Source of the DNA: Streptomyces sp. WAC08241
GTDB lineage: Bacteria > Actinomycetota > Actinomycetes > Streptomycetales > Streptomycetaceae
Assembly (NCBI GenBank): GCA_007858575.1
Contig: CP042279.1
Span: forward strand, 4,528,501-4,592,500
Direction: 5' to 3'
Length of the DNA: 64,000 nucleotides
The translations under genes were made by a program, and so were the position numbers. This document shows, in pieces, positions 9,604-18,543 of the stretch; position 1 is the first letter of the stretch, and each line of letters starts with the position of its first letter. Below the pieces are notes generated by a model. It saw nothing but the letters and a program-made list of their open reading frames with translations, was not told where the DNA came from and searched no databases.

Positions 9604-10811
9604 TCAGGCGATCGCCCGTACGACCGCCGCCGAATTGAAGCCGCCGTGGCCGCGGGCCAGCACCAGCGCCGTCCGGGGCGCGGCGGCACGCGGTCGGCCG
9701 ACGACCAGGTCGAGTTCGTAGTCGGGGCCGGCGTCACGTGCACCGTCGGCGGGATCACTCCGTCGCGCAGGGACAGGAACGCGGTGGCCAGGTCCAGAGG
9801 TGCCGCGCCCGAGTAGAGGCGGCCCGTCATCGTCTTCGGCGCGGTGACCGGAACGGCCCTCGGCCCGAACACCGCCGTGATCGCCTCCGCCTCGATGCGG
9901 TCGAGCTCGGGGTCGGCCGCCGCGTCGCAGAACACGACGTCCACCTGCCCGGCCCGCGTCCCGGCGTCGTCCAGGGCGAGTTCGATCGCCCGGCGCAGGC
10001 CCGGCGGGCGCCCGCTGCCCGGCGCGGGGTCGAACGTCGCGGCGTACCCGGCGATCTCGCTGTAGACGCGCGCGCCACGCGCGCGTGCCGACTCCTCGGA
10101 CTCCATGACGAGGAGCGCGCCGCCCTCGCCCGGCACGTATCCGTCCGCCGCCCGGTCGAAGGGCAGGTACGCCCGGCTGGGCTCGTCGCGCGTGGTCAGG
10201 CTGCGCGGCGAGCTGGGCGACCCAGCCCCACGGGCAGACGGATGCGTCCACCGCACCCGAGACCACGACCGCGGTCCCCTTGCGGATGAGCCGGCGTGCC
10301 TGCGCGATCGCGTCCAGACCGCCGGCCTGGTCGCTGACGACCACGCTGCTCGGGCCCTTCATGCCGTGCCGGATGGAGATCTGGCCGCTGTTGACCGCGT
10401 AGAACCAGGCGAAGGACTGGTAGGCGCTGACGTACTGGCTGCCCTGGCTCCACAACGCCCGCAGTTCGCCCTGGCCGAACTCGAAACCGCCCGACGAACT
10501 GGCCGTGACCACGCCCATGCTGGACTCCGGCAGCTCCTGGGGCCGTATCCCGGCGTCCTCGAGCGCCCAGTCGGCCGCGACCAGCGCCAGCCGGGTCATC
10601 CGGTCGGTCTGCGGCAGCAGCCGGCTCGGCAGGTGTTCCTCGGCCGCGAAGCCCGGGATCTCGCCGGCCAGCCGCGCCGGGTACCGCGACGGGTCGAAAC
10701 GGGTGATCCGCCCGATGCCGTTCTTGCCGGCGAGCGTCGCCTCCCAGTAGTCCCGGGCGCCGAGTCCGGTGGGGCCGTGATGCCCAGCCCCGTCACCACC
10801 ACCGCGGTCAT
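9604..10811 (-). CDS. KS-beta / chain length factor
   Basis: Partner of KS-alpha that sets polyketide chain length. Starts MTAVVVTGLGITAPTGLG (the stretch crosses a gap near 10780) and has VVVSDQAGGLDAIAQARRLI, in which the KS active-site Cys is replaced by Gln, the hallmark of chain length factors. Later blocks are FDRAADGYVPGEGGALLVME, KTMTGRLYSGAAPLDLATAF and ARGHGGFNSAAVVRAIA at the C terminus. About 405 residues. The ATG at 10811 overlaps the KS-alpha stop as ATGA. Frame gaps near 10780, 10195 and 9740. Chain length cannot be read from the sequence by eye; context suggests a decaketide. Confidence 0.92.
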
Positions 10812-12073
10812 GCCGCACTCCTCTCGGGCCGGGCGAGCACCATCGCGCTCTGAAGCCGCCGAACCCGCTGCCCACCGTCAGCACCGCGTCGGTCAACTGC
10901 TCGCGCGCGATGACCGGCACGTAGTCGAGGTCGCACTCGGGGTCGGGGTGTGCAGGTTCGCCGTCGGCGGCACCACGTAGTGCTCCATCGCCAGCGCCGA
11001 CGCGGCGATCTCGATCGAGCCGATCGCTCCGAGCGAGTGCCCCACCATCGACTTGATGGAGCTCACGGGGTGCGGTACGCGTGCTCGCCCAGGCTCTTCT
11101 TGAAGGCGGCCGTCTCGTGCCGGTCGTTCTGCTTGGTGCCGGAGCCGTGGGCGTTGATGTAGTCGATCTGTTCGGCGTTCATCCGGGCCTCGTCCAGCGC
11201 CACCGTGATGGCCTCGGCCATCTCCGCGCCGTCCGGCCGCAGACCCGTCATGTGGTACGCGTTGCTGCGGGTGGCGTAGCCGGCGATCTCGGCGTAGACG
11301 TGCGCCCCCGGCGCCGGGCGCTCTCCAGTTCCTCCAGGACGAACACCGCGCAGCCTTCGCCGAGCACGAACCCGTTGCGGGTGCCGTCGAAGGGGCGGGA
11401 GGCCTGCTCGGGGTCCTCCTTGCGCGGGGTCGTGGCCTTGATGGCGTCGAAGCAGGCCATGGTGATCGGCGAGATCGGCGCGTCGGACGACCCGGCGATC
11501 ATCACGTCGGCGGAGCCCTCGCGGATCAGCTCGACCGCGTAGCCGACCGAGTCGATGCCGGAGGTGCAGCCCGTGGACACCACCGAGTTGGGTCCCTCCG
11601 CGCCGACCGTCCAGGCGACCTCGGCCGAGAAGGAGCTCGGGACGAAGTAGTTGTACAGGTGCGGGACGGCGTACTCGTGGTCCACCAGGTGCAGCCGGCC
11701 GCCGTCGCTGACGATCCGGTACTCCTCGTCCAGGCCCGTCGTGGCGCCGACCGCGCTGCCGATGGTGACGCCCAGCCGGTGCGGGTCGTGGGCGGCGAGG
11801 TCGATCCCGCTGTCCGCGACTGCACCGCGCGCCGCGACCACGGCGAACTGGGCGGCCCGGTCCATCCGGCGGACCTCCTGCGGTGAGGCCGTGCCGCTCC
11901 GGGTCGAAGTCCATCTCCGCGGCGACCTGCGAACGGAACGGGCTCGGGTCGAAGAAGGTGATCCCGCGCGTGGCGGTGCGGCCCTCGCTCAGCATGTCCC
12001 AGAACCGGTCCTTGCCGACGCCGCCGGGCGCCAGCACCTCGATCCCGGTGATGACGACTCGACGGCCGCTCAT
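10808..12073 (-). CDS. KS-alpha, type II polyketide ketosynthase
   Basis: Decarboxylative condensing enzyme of the minimal PKS. Begins MSGRRVVITGIEVLAPGGVG; the active-site cysteine lies in NSVVSTGCTSGIDSVGYAVE; the histidines are in INAHGSGTKQNDRHETAAFK and the later SSIKSMVGHSLGAIGSIE. C-terminal GSGFGGFQSAMVLARPE. About 421 residues. The start overlaps the cyclase stop and the end overlaps the KS-beta start, each as ATGA, showing translational coupling. Single-base gaps near 11880, 11325, 11070, 10960 and 10830 lie mostly in C or G runs. Orthologous in kind and order to JadA. Confidence 0.94.
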
Positions 12074-12398
12074 CGGGAGGCCTCCCAGGAGTAGAAGCGC
12101 GTGGCCATTGCATCGGCGGGGATCGCCAGGTGGCCGGGTCGTACGCCTGGATGCAGGGCTTCAGGTCCTCGCTGATGCGCACGAAGCGCTCATCGGTCTT
12201 GGCCTTCTCGATCAGCTCGCCGCCGTTGTCCGCGTCGAAGTCCTGGAGGTGGAAGTAGAGACCTCGGTAGTGGAAGAGCTGGCGGCGTCGCGTGCCCATC
12301 AGGTGCGGCATCTCGGACTCGTCGAACGCGCCGAACAACTCGGCGACGTCAACTGCCGAGCCCGGTTCCATCCGAGCCACGATCAAGGTGCTGTGCAT
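12070..12398 (-). CDS. TcmI-type polyketide cyclase
   Basis: Small (about 109 residues) ferredoxin-fold cyclase that closes later rings of the aromatic polyketide. Begins MHSTLIVARMEPGSAVDVAE, continues HLMGTRRRQLFHYRGLYFHL, and ends, after one missing base near 12130, MATRFYSWEASR. The R-x-F-Y-x-W ending is characteristic of the family. The stop overlaps the KS-alpha start. In jad this place is held by JadI, the angucycline-directing fourth-ring cyclase, which is the strongest single argument that the scaffold is an angucyclinone. Confidence 0.88.
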
Positions 12399-12431
12399 GG
12401 AGCGCTCTCCTGGAAAAGGGTGTGTGGGACG

Positions 12432-12516
12432 AGGGGCGGAAGGGAAGGTGCACGGGAGGGGACGTGGGGCGGGAAAGAGCCTGGGGCGGGAAGGAACGCG
12501 GGGCGGGAGGAGCGGG
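12432..12516. repeat. G-rich GGGGCGGGAA repeats
   Basis: Four imperfect copies of a purine-rich unit around GGGGCGGGAA are spaced by about 20 bp in the gap between the cyclase start (12398) and the small gene stop (12531). On the transcribed minus strand this is a C-rich leader. No hairpin terminator was seen here. Confidence 0.5.
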
Positions 12517-12530
12517 TCGTCCGCGTTCCG

Positions 12531-12710
12531 TCAGTCGATGCCCCGGCAGATGTGCGGGTGGTCGCCGTCGTTCTCGTCGTCCTCGCCGGCCAGGAGCCAG
12601 GCGGGCGTCTGCGGCCCGGGCACGTCGTGCCCGCTGTACGGCCTGGAACGGGTCTCGGGATACGGCCCGGAGGACGTCGGGGAGTGCGTCTCGGAGTACA
12701 TCGGGTTCAC
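12531..12710 (-). CDS. Small acidic protein of unknown function
   Basis: 59 residues from the GTG at 12710 (56 from the ATG at 12701). The N-terminal half is rich in Ser, Thr, Pro and Tyr with a repeated PYPETRSRPYSG-like pattern; the C-terminal half reads PAWLLAGEDDENDGDHPHICRGID, with one Cys and two His. I do not recognise the family. It starts 15 bp after the carboxylase alpha stop, so it is in the PKS operon. Because the cluster has carboxylase alpha and beta genes but no recognisable epsilon subunit, a carboxylase-associated role is possible, but its sequence does not resemble AccE. Confidence 0.6.
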   Translation of the reverse strand: MNPMYSETHSPTSSGPYPETRSRPYSGHDVPGPQTPAWLLAGEDDENDGDHPHICRGID

Positions 12711-12724
12711 CCCTCCCTGGGGAC

Positions 12725-14473
12725 TCAGTCCTTGATCTCGCAGATGGACGCGCCGGAGCCGAGGGAGGCGCCGACCTCGGCCGACAAGTCCTTGACGGTG
12801 CCGGATTTGTGGGCGTTGAGAGGCTGTTCCATCTTCATGGCCTCCAGGACGACGATGAGGTCGCCCTCCTTGACCTCCTGGCCTTCCTCGACGGCGATCT
12901 TGACGATGGTGCCCTGCATCGGGGAGGCGAGGGTGTCGCCCGAGGCGCTGGGGCCGGACTTCTTGGCCGCACGGCGCTTGGCTTGGCGCCGGCCGCCAGG
13001 CCGGTGCGGGCCAGGGACATGCCGAGGGAGGAGGGCAGGGAGACTTCCAGGCGCTTGCCGCCGACTTCGACGACGATCGTCTCGCGGCCGGTCTCGTCCT
13101 CGTCGGTGTCCGTGCCGGCCGGGGCGAAGGGCTTGATCTCGTTGACGAACTCCGTCTCGATCCACCGGGTGTGGACCCGGAAGGGGTCCGCGGTGAACGC
13201 CGGGTCGACCACGACCGCCCGGTGGAAGGGGATCGCCGTCGCCATGCCCTCGACCTTGAACTCCTCCAGGCGCGGGCGGCGCGCTGGAGGGCCTGTTCGC
13301 GGGTGGCGCCGGTGATGACCAGCTTGGCCAGGAGGGAGTCCCAGGCCGGGCCGATGACGCTGCCGGATTCCACGCCCGCGTCCAGGCGGACGCCCGGACC
13401 GGTGGGGGTCGAAACGGGTGACGGTGCCGGGGCCGGGAGGAAGTTGCGTCCGGGGTCTTCGCCGTTGATGCGGAACTCGAAGGAGTGGCCGCGGATCTCC
13501 GGGTCGCCGTAGCCGAGTTCCTCGCCGTCGGCGATGCGGAACATCTCGCGGACTAGGTCGATGCCGGTGACCTCCTCGGTCACCGGGTGTTCGACCTGGA
13601 GGCGGGTGTTGACCTCCAGGAAGGAGATCGTGCCGTCCACGCCGACGAGGAACTCCACCGTGCCGGCGCCGACGTAGCCGGCCTCCTTCAAGATCGCCTT
13701 CGAGGCGGTGTAGAGCTGCTCGTTCTGCTCCTGCGACAGGAAGGGGCTGGGGCCTCCTCCACCAGCTTCTGGTGGCGGCGCTGGAGCGAGCAGTCGCGGG
13801 TGGAGACCACGACCACGTTGCCGTGGGTGTCGGCCAGGCACTGCGTCTCCACGTGCCGGGGCTTGTCCAGGTAGCGCTCCACGAAGCACTCACCCCGGCC
13901 GAAGGCCGCCACCGCCTCACGGACGGCGGAGTCGTACAACTCGGGAACCTCTTCGAGGGTGCGGGCGACCTTCAGACCACGGCCGCCGCCGCCGAAGGCG
14001 GCCTTGATCGCGATCGGCAGGCCGTGCTCCTTGGCGAAGGCCACGACCTCCTCCGCACCCGAGACCGGATCGGGCGTACCCGCGACCAGCGGCGCGCCGG
14101 CGCGCTGGGCGATGTGACGGGCCGCCACCTTGTCACCCAGGTCCCGGATCGCCTGCGGCGGCGGACCGATCCAGATCAGACCCGCGTCCAGAACCGCCTG
14201 CGCGAACTCGGCGTTCTCCGAGAGGAAGCCGTAACCCGGATGGACCGCGTCCGCACCGGACTCGCGCGCCGCGTTCAAGATCTTGGCGATGTTCAGGTAA
14301 CTGGTGGCCGGGCTGTCACCGCCCAGGGCGAACGCCTCGTCCGCGGCGCGGACATGCGGGGCGTCCCGGTCCGGGTCGGCATAGACGGCCACGCTCGCGA
14401 TCCCGGCGTCCCGACAGGCCCGGGCCACGCGGACAGCGATTTCGCCACGGTTGGCGACGAGCACCTTGCGCAC
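12725..14473 (-). CDS. Acyl-CoA carboxylase alpha subunit (biotin carboxylase + BCCP)
   Basis: Biotinylated subunit that carboxylates biotin with ATP and bicarbonate. N-terminal VRKVLVANRGEIAVRVARAC, then GADAVHPGYGFLSENAEFAQ, the ATP-binding AFGGGGRGLKVA, EVNTRLQVEHPVTEEVTGID (active site), and at the C terminus the biotin site VLEAMKMEQPLNAHKSG. About 585 residues, the usual length for AccA-type proteins. GTG start at 14473. Frame gaps near 13755, 13420, 13285 and 12985. First gene of the leftward PKS operon, in the position of JadJ; with the beta subunit 12 kb away it forms a dedicated malonyl-CoA supply. Confidence 0.92.
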
Positions 14474-14823
14474 GACGGCCTTCCCCTCGCTCGGCAGGAA
14501 TTACGAGATGATCAGGCGCGACCGGGGTGATTCACGTTCCGGCGCCTGATGACATATCCATCCTCCGAGAGGGGCATCGGGCCCCTCAATAGGTGGCGAT
14601 TAAGCCTTCGGTCCAGATCCTCAGACGGGATACGGCTTTGTTGGCACGACGCCAGGCAAGTGTCAGGAAAAGGTCAGAGACCCGGTCGGGCCGGCGCCCG
14701 GCGAAGTGCAGCCGTTCGAGTACGCGGGCGGATCATGGGTAGCGGAAAGGGCGGGCCCCCAAGGGGAGCTCGCCCTTTCCGCCGTCCGGCGGCGGCGCCC
14801 GTCACAGGCCGCCGCGTGGGATG
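14474..14823. promoter_or_regulatory. Upstream region of the PKS operon with inverted and direct repeats
   Basis: No gene is seen in this 350-bp gap. It holds a 9-bp inverted repeat, ATCAGGCGC at 14511-14519 and GCGCCTGAT at 14542-14550. It also holds a pair of GTCAG repeats 11 bp apart (GTCAGG at 14662, GTCAGA at 14673); the second belongs to the decamer GTCAGAGACC, found again upstream of the oxygenase gene at 23151. Direct repeats at 11-bp spacing are the usual target of OmpR-type winged helices, and such regulators are encoded next door, so I read this as the operator region of the PKS operon. Confidence 0.55.
14742..14782 (-). terminator. Hairpin downstream of response regulator 1
   Basis: Perfect 12-bp arms GCGGAAAGGGCG (14742-14753) and CGCCCTTTCCGC (14771-14782), about 40 bp past the regulator stop on its strand. 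No U-tract, as usual in Streptomyces. Confidence 0.65.
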
Positions 14824-15552
14824 TCAGCCGCTTCCGAAGCGGAACCCCACCCCGCGCACGGTGACGATCCAGTCACTGCCTCCCAGCTTCCCGCGCAGAC
14901 TGCTGACATGGGTGTCCACCGTGCGCCGGGACCAGGAACCGCCCCAGACCTGCTGCATGATGCGCTTGCGGGGATCACCGTCTCCGGGTGGCAGGCCAGC
15001 AGGTAGAGCAGGTCGAACTCCTTGCGCGTGACCTCCACGACCCGGCCCTGCAGACTGACCTCGCGCGAGGCGGCGTCGATGCGCAACGGCCCGTGCAATA
15101 AGACCTGTTCGGAGTGCGCCTGCGGACGCGAGCGACGCATGACGGCATGCATGCGGGCCATCAGTTCCCGGAACCCGTAGGGCTTGACGAGGTAGTCGTC
15201 CGCGCCGGCCTGGAGACCCAGGACACGGTCCAGTTCCGTTCCCCAGCCGGTGACGGCGATGATGGGCACGTCACTCAGGGACCGGATGGAGCGACACCTC
15301 CAGCCCGTCCACGTCGGGCAGTTCGAGATCCAGCAGGAGGATGTCCGATCGCTGGTAGGCCTGTAGCGCGGCGTCCCCCGTCGCCGCCACCTCGACCTGA
15401 TGACCGTGCCGTCGCAGCCACGCGGCCAGGGCCTCCATGTCCTCCGGGTTGTTCTCCACGACCAGGACCCGCCAGCTCGTCGAGGTCTTGGGCACCTGCG
15501 GCGGGCCGGGATTTCGGTACTCCAAAGTGCTGCTCGTCGCGTGTTGACTCAC
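14824..15552 (-). CDS. OmpR/PhoB-family response regulator 1, with a TTA codon
   Basis: Probable pathway-specific activator. Receiver domain: RVLVVENNPEDMEAL, LLLDLELPDVDGLEV (phospho-acceptor Asp present), IIAVTGWG and DDYLVKPYGFRELMARM. Winged helix: EVTRKEFDLLYLLACHPETV, RRTVDTHVSSLRGKLG and WIVTVRGVGFRFGSG at the end. The first acidic-pocket residues are E-N-N rather than D-D, so it may be atypical like JadR1. Codon at 15101-15099 is TTA (in EQVLLHG), so translation should need bldA tRNA. GTG at 15552 has GGGGGAGAG just before it. Frame gaps near 15290 and 14965. No sensor kinase gene is nearby. Confidence 0.85.
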
Positions 15553-16383
15553 TGCTCTCCCCCTGAACACGTAGTTCCCACTCGAGCGCCTTAGCTTATG
15601 AGCCTAAAACCCACTCCTGAGTTCGTCAAAAAGACTGAGTAAACTCACATATCGCGACAGATCATGTCCGTTTTGCGTGGATTGGCGGGGCATGAAGGAT
15701 CAATTCCGCTGCAAGGAGTGATCGATCACTGCAAATCCCGAACGCGGAGCTGGTGCATCCCAATCGCGAAACAAGCAAAGGAATCGTCAAAGCCGCTGCG
15801 GAGCGTTCGACAGCGCACGCCGTCGAGTCCGCTTCCCGGGCGGTGGACGAAAGGATTCGCGCAGGGGGACCGCGACGGAGGGAGCGAGCGGGGCGCGCGG
15901 CCTCCTGCGGCGTGCCCCGCGCTCCGCGCCTCGCGCACGGGCAGGACTCCGAGCCGCTGCGGGCCCTCGCGGACGTCTCGTACGGCCCGGGCCGGCCTCG
16001 CCATGGACCGGTGGGGAGAGTGCCGAGGGCGGCGACCCGTTCCACGGCAGACCGTTCCGGTCCCGGGCGGAGCGGCCGGCCGAGGCCTCGTCGAGGCATG
16101 GGAGCGCTGGGGGTGCTGCCGCACGACGGCGCCCCGGAAGCGGACCGTGCCGTCGCCGGGGAGGAAGGCACCACCGCCCGGGCGCCCGGCGGGGCCGGCA
16201 CGTCCCGCGGCGGGCCGGGGCGGCCCGGCGGAGCGCGTCCGGGCGGCGGGGCCGGCACCTCGTCGTGCCGCACCCGCCGCCCGTGCGGATCCGCCCGCGG
16301 ACGCCGGCACCCGCCCGCCCTGGGGCCGGGTCCGGCGGCAGCTCACGGGCGTGGTGCGGGACCGCACCGCTCCGTCCCGTCCC
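15553..16383. other. Long intergenic region between the two response regulators
   Basis: 830 bp without a convincing gene. The AT-rich part next to response regulator 1 carries its promoter and a TGAGT-AA-ACTCA inverted repeat near 15635-15646. From about 15840 to 16380 the DNA is very GC-rich and all frames translate to Arg/Gly/Pro-rich sequence without domains, so I see nothing coding there. Long leader regions are common around cluster regulators. Confidence 0.5.
15601..15629 (-). promoter_or_regulatory. Housekeeping-type promoter for response regulator 1
   Basis: On the minus strand TTGACG (15629-15624) and TAGGCT (15606-15601) are 17 bp apart, a good match to the Streptomyces HrdB consensus, with the GTG about 42 bp past the expected start point. 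The region 15570-15780 is markedly AT-rich. Confidence 0.6.
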
Positions 16384-17115
16384 TCAGCCCTCCGTTCCTC
16401 CGGGATCCGGCCGGGCGCCCCGTCCGCCGGGCCCCGCACGGCCCGGCGGCGGGGTGGTGCGCGAGGGCTCCTCCAGGCGGTAGCCGACGCCCCGGACCGT
16501 GGTGATCCAGCCCTCGCCCAGCTTGGCGCGCAGGGCGCTGACGTGCGTGTCCACCGTGCGGGTGGAGATGGCCCACTCGTCCGCCCAGACCGCCGCGATC
16601 AGGTTCCGGCGCGAGACCACCGTCTCGGGCGCCGAGGCCAGCAGCAGCAGGATGTCGAACTCCTTGCGGGTCAGCTCCAAGGGCCGCTCCGCGAGCCACG
16701 CCGCCCGCGCGCCGGGGTCCAGCCGCAGTGCCCCGCACGACACCCCGACCGGACCGCCGTTCGTGGCGATGCGCCGCGTCACCGCCTCCATCCGGGCGAT
16801 CAGCTCCCGGAACCCGTACGGCCTCACCAGACAGTCGTCCGCACCCGACCGCAGACTGAGCACCCGGTCCAGCTCGGAGTCCCGGCCGGTGAAGGTGATC
16901 AGCGGCGTGTTGCCCGCGGCCCGGATCTCGGCGCACACCTGAAGACCGTCGAGATCCGGCAGCTCCAGGTCGAGCAGGACGACTTCGGCCTGCTCCCAGG
17001 CCTGGAGGCCGGCCTGCCCGGTGCGGGCCCGCCGGACCTGGTGGCCGTTGCGCACCAGGCGGCACACCAGCGGTTCGGCGGTCCCGTCATCCGGATCGAT
17101 CACCAGTACGCGCAT
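16384..17115 (-). CDS. OmpR/PhoB-family response regulator 2, atypical receiver
   Basis: 243 residues in an unbroken frame. Receiver: MRVLVIDPDDGTAEPLVCRL, VVLLDLELPDLDGLQVCAEI, ITFTGRDSELDRVL, and DDCLVRPYGFRELIARME, where the normally invariant Lys (LVKP) is Arg. Winged helix: LELTRKEFDILLLLASAPET, RTVDTHVSALRAKLGEGWIT, VRGVGYRLEEP. The Lys-to-Arg change and the lack of a kinase gene suggest a phosphorylation-independent, possibly ligand-gated regulator like JadR1. ATG at 17115 is preferred over the GTG at 17121 because GGAG lies 5 bp before it. About 50% like regulator 1 by eye, so probably a duplication. Confidence 0.87.
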   Translation of the reverse strand: MRVLVIDPDDGTAEPLVCRLVRNGHQVRRARTGQAGLQAWEQAEVVLLDLELPDLDGLQVCAEIRAAGNTPLITFTGRDSELDRVLSLRSGADDCLVRPYGFRELIARMEAVTRRIATNGGPVGVSCGALRLDPGARAAWLAERPLELTRKEFDILLLLASAPETVVSRRNLIAAVWADEWAISTRTVDTHVSALRAKLGEGWITTVRGVGYRLEEPSRTTPPPGRAGPGGRGARPDPGGTEG

Positions 17116-17178
17116 GCGCACTCCACACCGGGCCGTACCCCTTCGTCGCGCCGCGACTCGGGCCGACGGCCCGGGACG

Positions 17179-17871
17179 TCACTCGCCCGCCGACCGGGTG
17201 TGCACCACCCGGTAGGTGTTGGAGTCCCGCCAGACGGCCAGCGCGTCCACCCGGGCGTCGGTCCTCTGCCGCTCCGCCGACCGCTCGGCACTCGGCTGCT
17301 CACGGAACGCGTCGTACGCCTCCTTGCTGTCCCACTGCGAGTAGACGACGGCCCACTTGCCCTCGATGCCACGCCCCCGCAGCCCCCGCAGTACGGTGTG
17401 GCTGCGGTATCCCGGGACCTTCTGCAGCCAGTCCTGGGACGCGCCGAGGGCCTCGGTCAGGTCGTCCAGGTGCTTCTCGGTGACGCCGTACAGGTCGATG
17501 ACCGTGTAGTCGTCGCGGTGCGGACCGATCTCGGTCTCGCCGGCGCCCGGCTTCTGCTGGGTGAAGACCACCTCGTTCTGCAGCAGCCGGATCGCCGTGG
17601 TCATCTCGCCGAACAGCGGCAGCGTGCGGTGCTTGAACTCCTCGCCCGCGTAGCGGGCCTCGAGGTCCTCGGTGGAGCGCCACTGGATGAAGTTGGCGGT
17701 GCCGAACTTGGTCTGCCCGCTGTGCACGGTGCTCGATCCCCAGCCCTCGTAGGCCGCGGCGTCGACGATCTCGCGCATCGCCGCGAGCAGGCTGTCCTGC
17801 TTCTCGGCGGAGTCGGTCGAGAACAGGTTGAGGACGGTCAGGTTCTTACTGTCGGCGGCGATCTTCGGCAT
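17179..17871 (-). CDS. ABM-fold oxygenase, JadG/AlpJ/GilOII or ActVA-Orf6 type
   Basis: 230 residues built of two antibiotic-biosynthesis-monooxygenase (ferredoxin-like) halves: LTVLNLFSTDSAEKQDSLLA plus NFIQWRSTEDLEARYAGEEF, then YTVIDLYGVTEKHLDDLTEA plus WAVVYSQWDSKEAYDAF. Families with this fold include anthrone oxygenases and the reduced-flavin-dependent ring-B-opening enzymes JadG, AlpJ and GilOII. The cluster also encodes a flavin reductase (19864), as JadG/AlpJ need, so ring opening or contraction is a reasonable guess. ATG at 17871 with an AGAGAAGAGA leader. Divergent from the SnoaL gene. Subfamily not certain by eye. Confidence 0.7.
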   Translation of the reverse strand: MPKIAADSKNLTVLNLFSTDSAEKQDSLLAAMREIVDAAAYEGWGSSTVHSGQTKFGTANFIQWRSTEDLEARYAGEEFKHRTLPLFGEMTTAIRLLQNEVVFTQQKPGAGETEIGPHRDDYTVIDLYGVTEKHLDDLTEALGASQDWLQKVPGYRSHTVLRGLRGRGIEGKWAVVYSQWDSKEAYDAFREQPSAERSAERQRTDARVDALAVWRDSNTYRVVHTRSAGE

Positions 17872-18100
17872 TCTCTTCTCTTCCGGTAGATCGGTTGATG
17901 AAAGAAGCGGAACTCGGAATTGCTGGACCGATACTTCCGGACCAGCATGACAAGTCGTCGAGTCCGGTGGAAGGGAGTACCGTTCAGGACTGCGCGCGGA
18001 TTGTCAGGTCTTCGACGTCCGCGTCAGATGTTCGGCAGCTACGTCAGGTCTTCGACAAGTGCTCTTGGGAGCCCATCGGCCCGCGCGCGATGCTCGGGCC
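17872..18100. promoter_or_regulatory. Divergent promoter with three direct repeats at 20-bp spacing
   Basis: GTCAGGTCTTCGAC occurs exactly at 18003-18016 and 18043-18056, with a degenerate middle copy GTCAGATGTTCGGC at 18023-18036, so unit starts are 20 bp apart twice. The array ends 45 bp before the ATG at 18101. This regular phasing on one face of the helix is what a cooperative activator site looks like. A TGCTGG/CCAGCA inverted repeat lies near 17921-17947 on the ABM gene side. Confidence 0.75.
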
Positions 18101-18543
18101 ATGAATTCCGTCACGACAGCAGCCGAAATCAGCACTCTGCTGGACCGATATCTCCTGGGTCTCGACGACGAGAAACTCGACGACGCGTGGGCGCGCGCGC
18201 TGTTCAGCGACGACGCCCGCGTCGAGTTCCCGATGGCCCGGCACGAGGGCGTCGAGGGACTCGCCGACTGGCACCGGCAGGCGCTGGACGCCTTCGCGCG
18301 CACGCAGCACCTCCACTCCCCGGCGGTCGTGGACCTCACCGGCGACGAGCGGGCGGTGCTGCGCGCCAACCTGGTCTCCACCCACGTGCACCACCCGGGC
18401 ACCCCCGGCGACCCGCTGTTCGTCGCCGGCACCCTCGTGCGCGGCGAGGCCCGGCCCACCGAGCGGGGTGGCGCCTGACGGACCTGGCGTTCCGGCCGGT
18501 GTGGACGACGGGGACCCTGCCCCGGGCGGGCGACGCCCGATGA
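18101..18543 (+). CDS. SnoaL-like NTF2-fold protein
   Basis: About 147 residues. Begins MNSVTTAAEISTLLDRYLLG and shows WARALFSDDARVEFPMARHE, LADWHRQALDAFARTQHLHS and, after one missing base near 18467, GWRLTDLAFRPVWTTGT, the usual NTF2-fold ending. SnoaL-like proteins act as polyketide cyclases, hydroxylases or isomerases; many in clusters are accessory. Its stop overlaps the antiporter start as ATGA, so the three genes 18101-20415 form an operon with a flavin reductase. Confidence 0.75.

Noticed and set aside
14824..17115. SARP-type regulator
   Set aside because: Both regulators have an N-terminal receiver and C-terminal winged helix, not an N-terminal winged helix plus BTAD domain.
15664..17889. 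A 741-codon plus-strand frame across the two-regulator region
   Set aside because: It runs antisense to response regulator 2 and the ABM oxygenase and has no recognisable domain or ribosome site.
17921..18150. TGCTGGACCGATA repeated at 17921-17933 and 18138-18150
   Set aside because: The second copy is in the SnoaL coding region (LLDRY), a common codon pattern; 13 bp of identity 217 bp apart is weak evidence for an operator.
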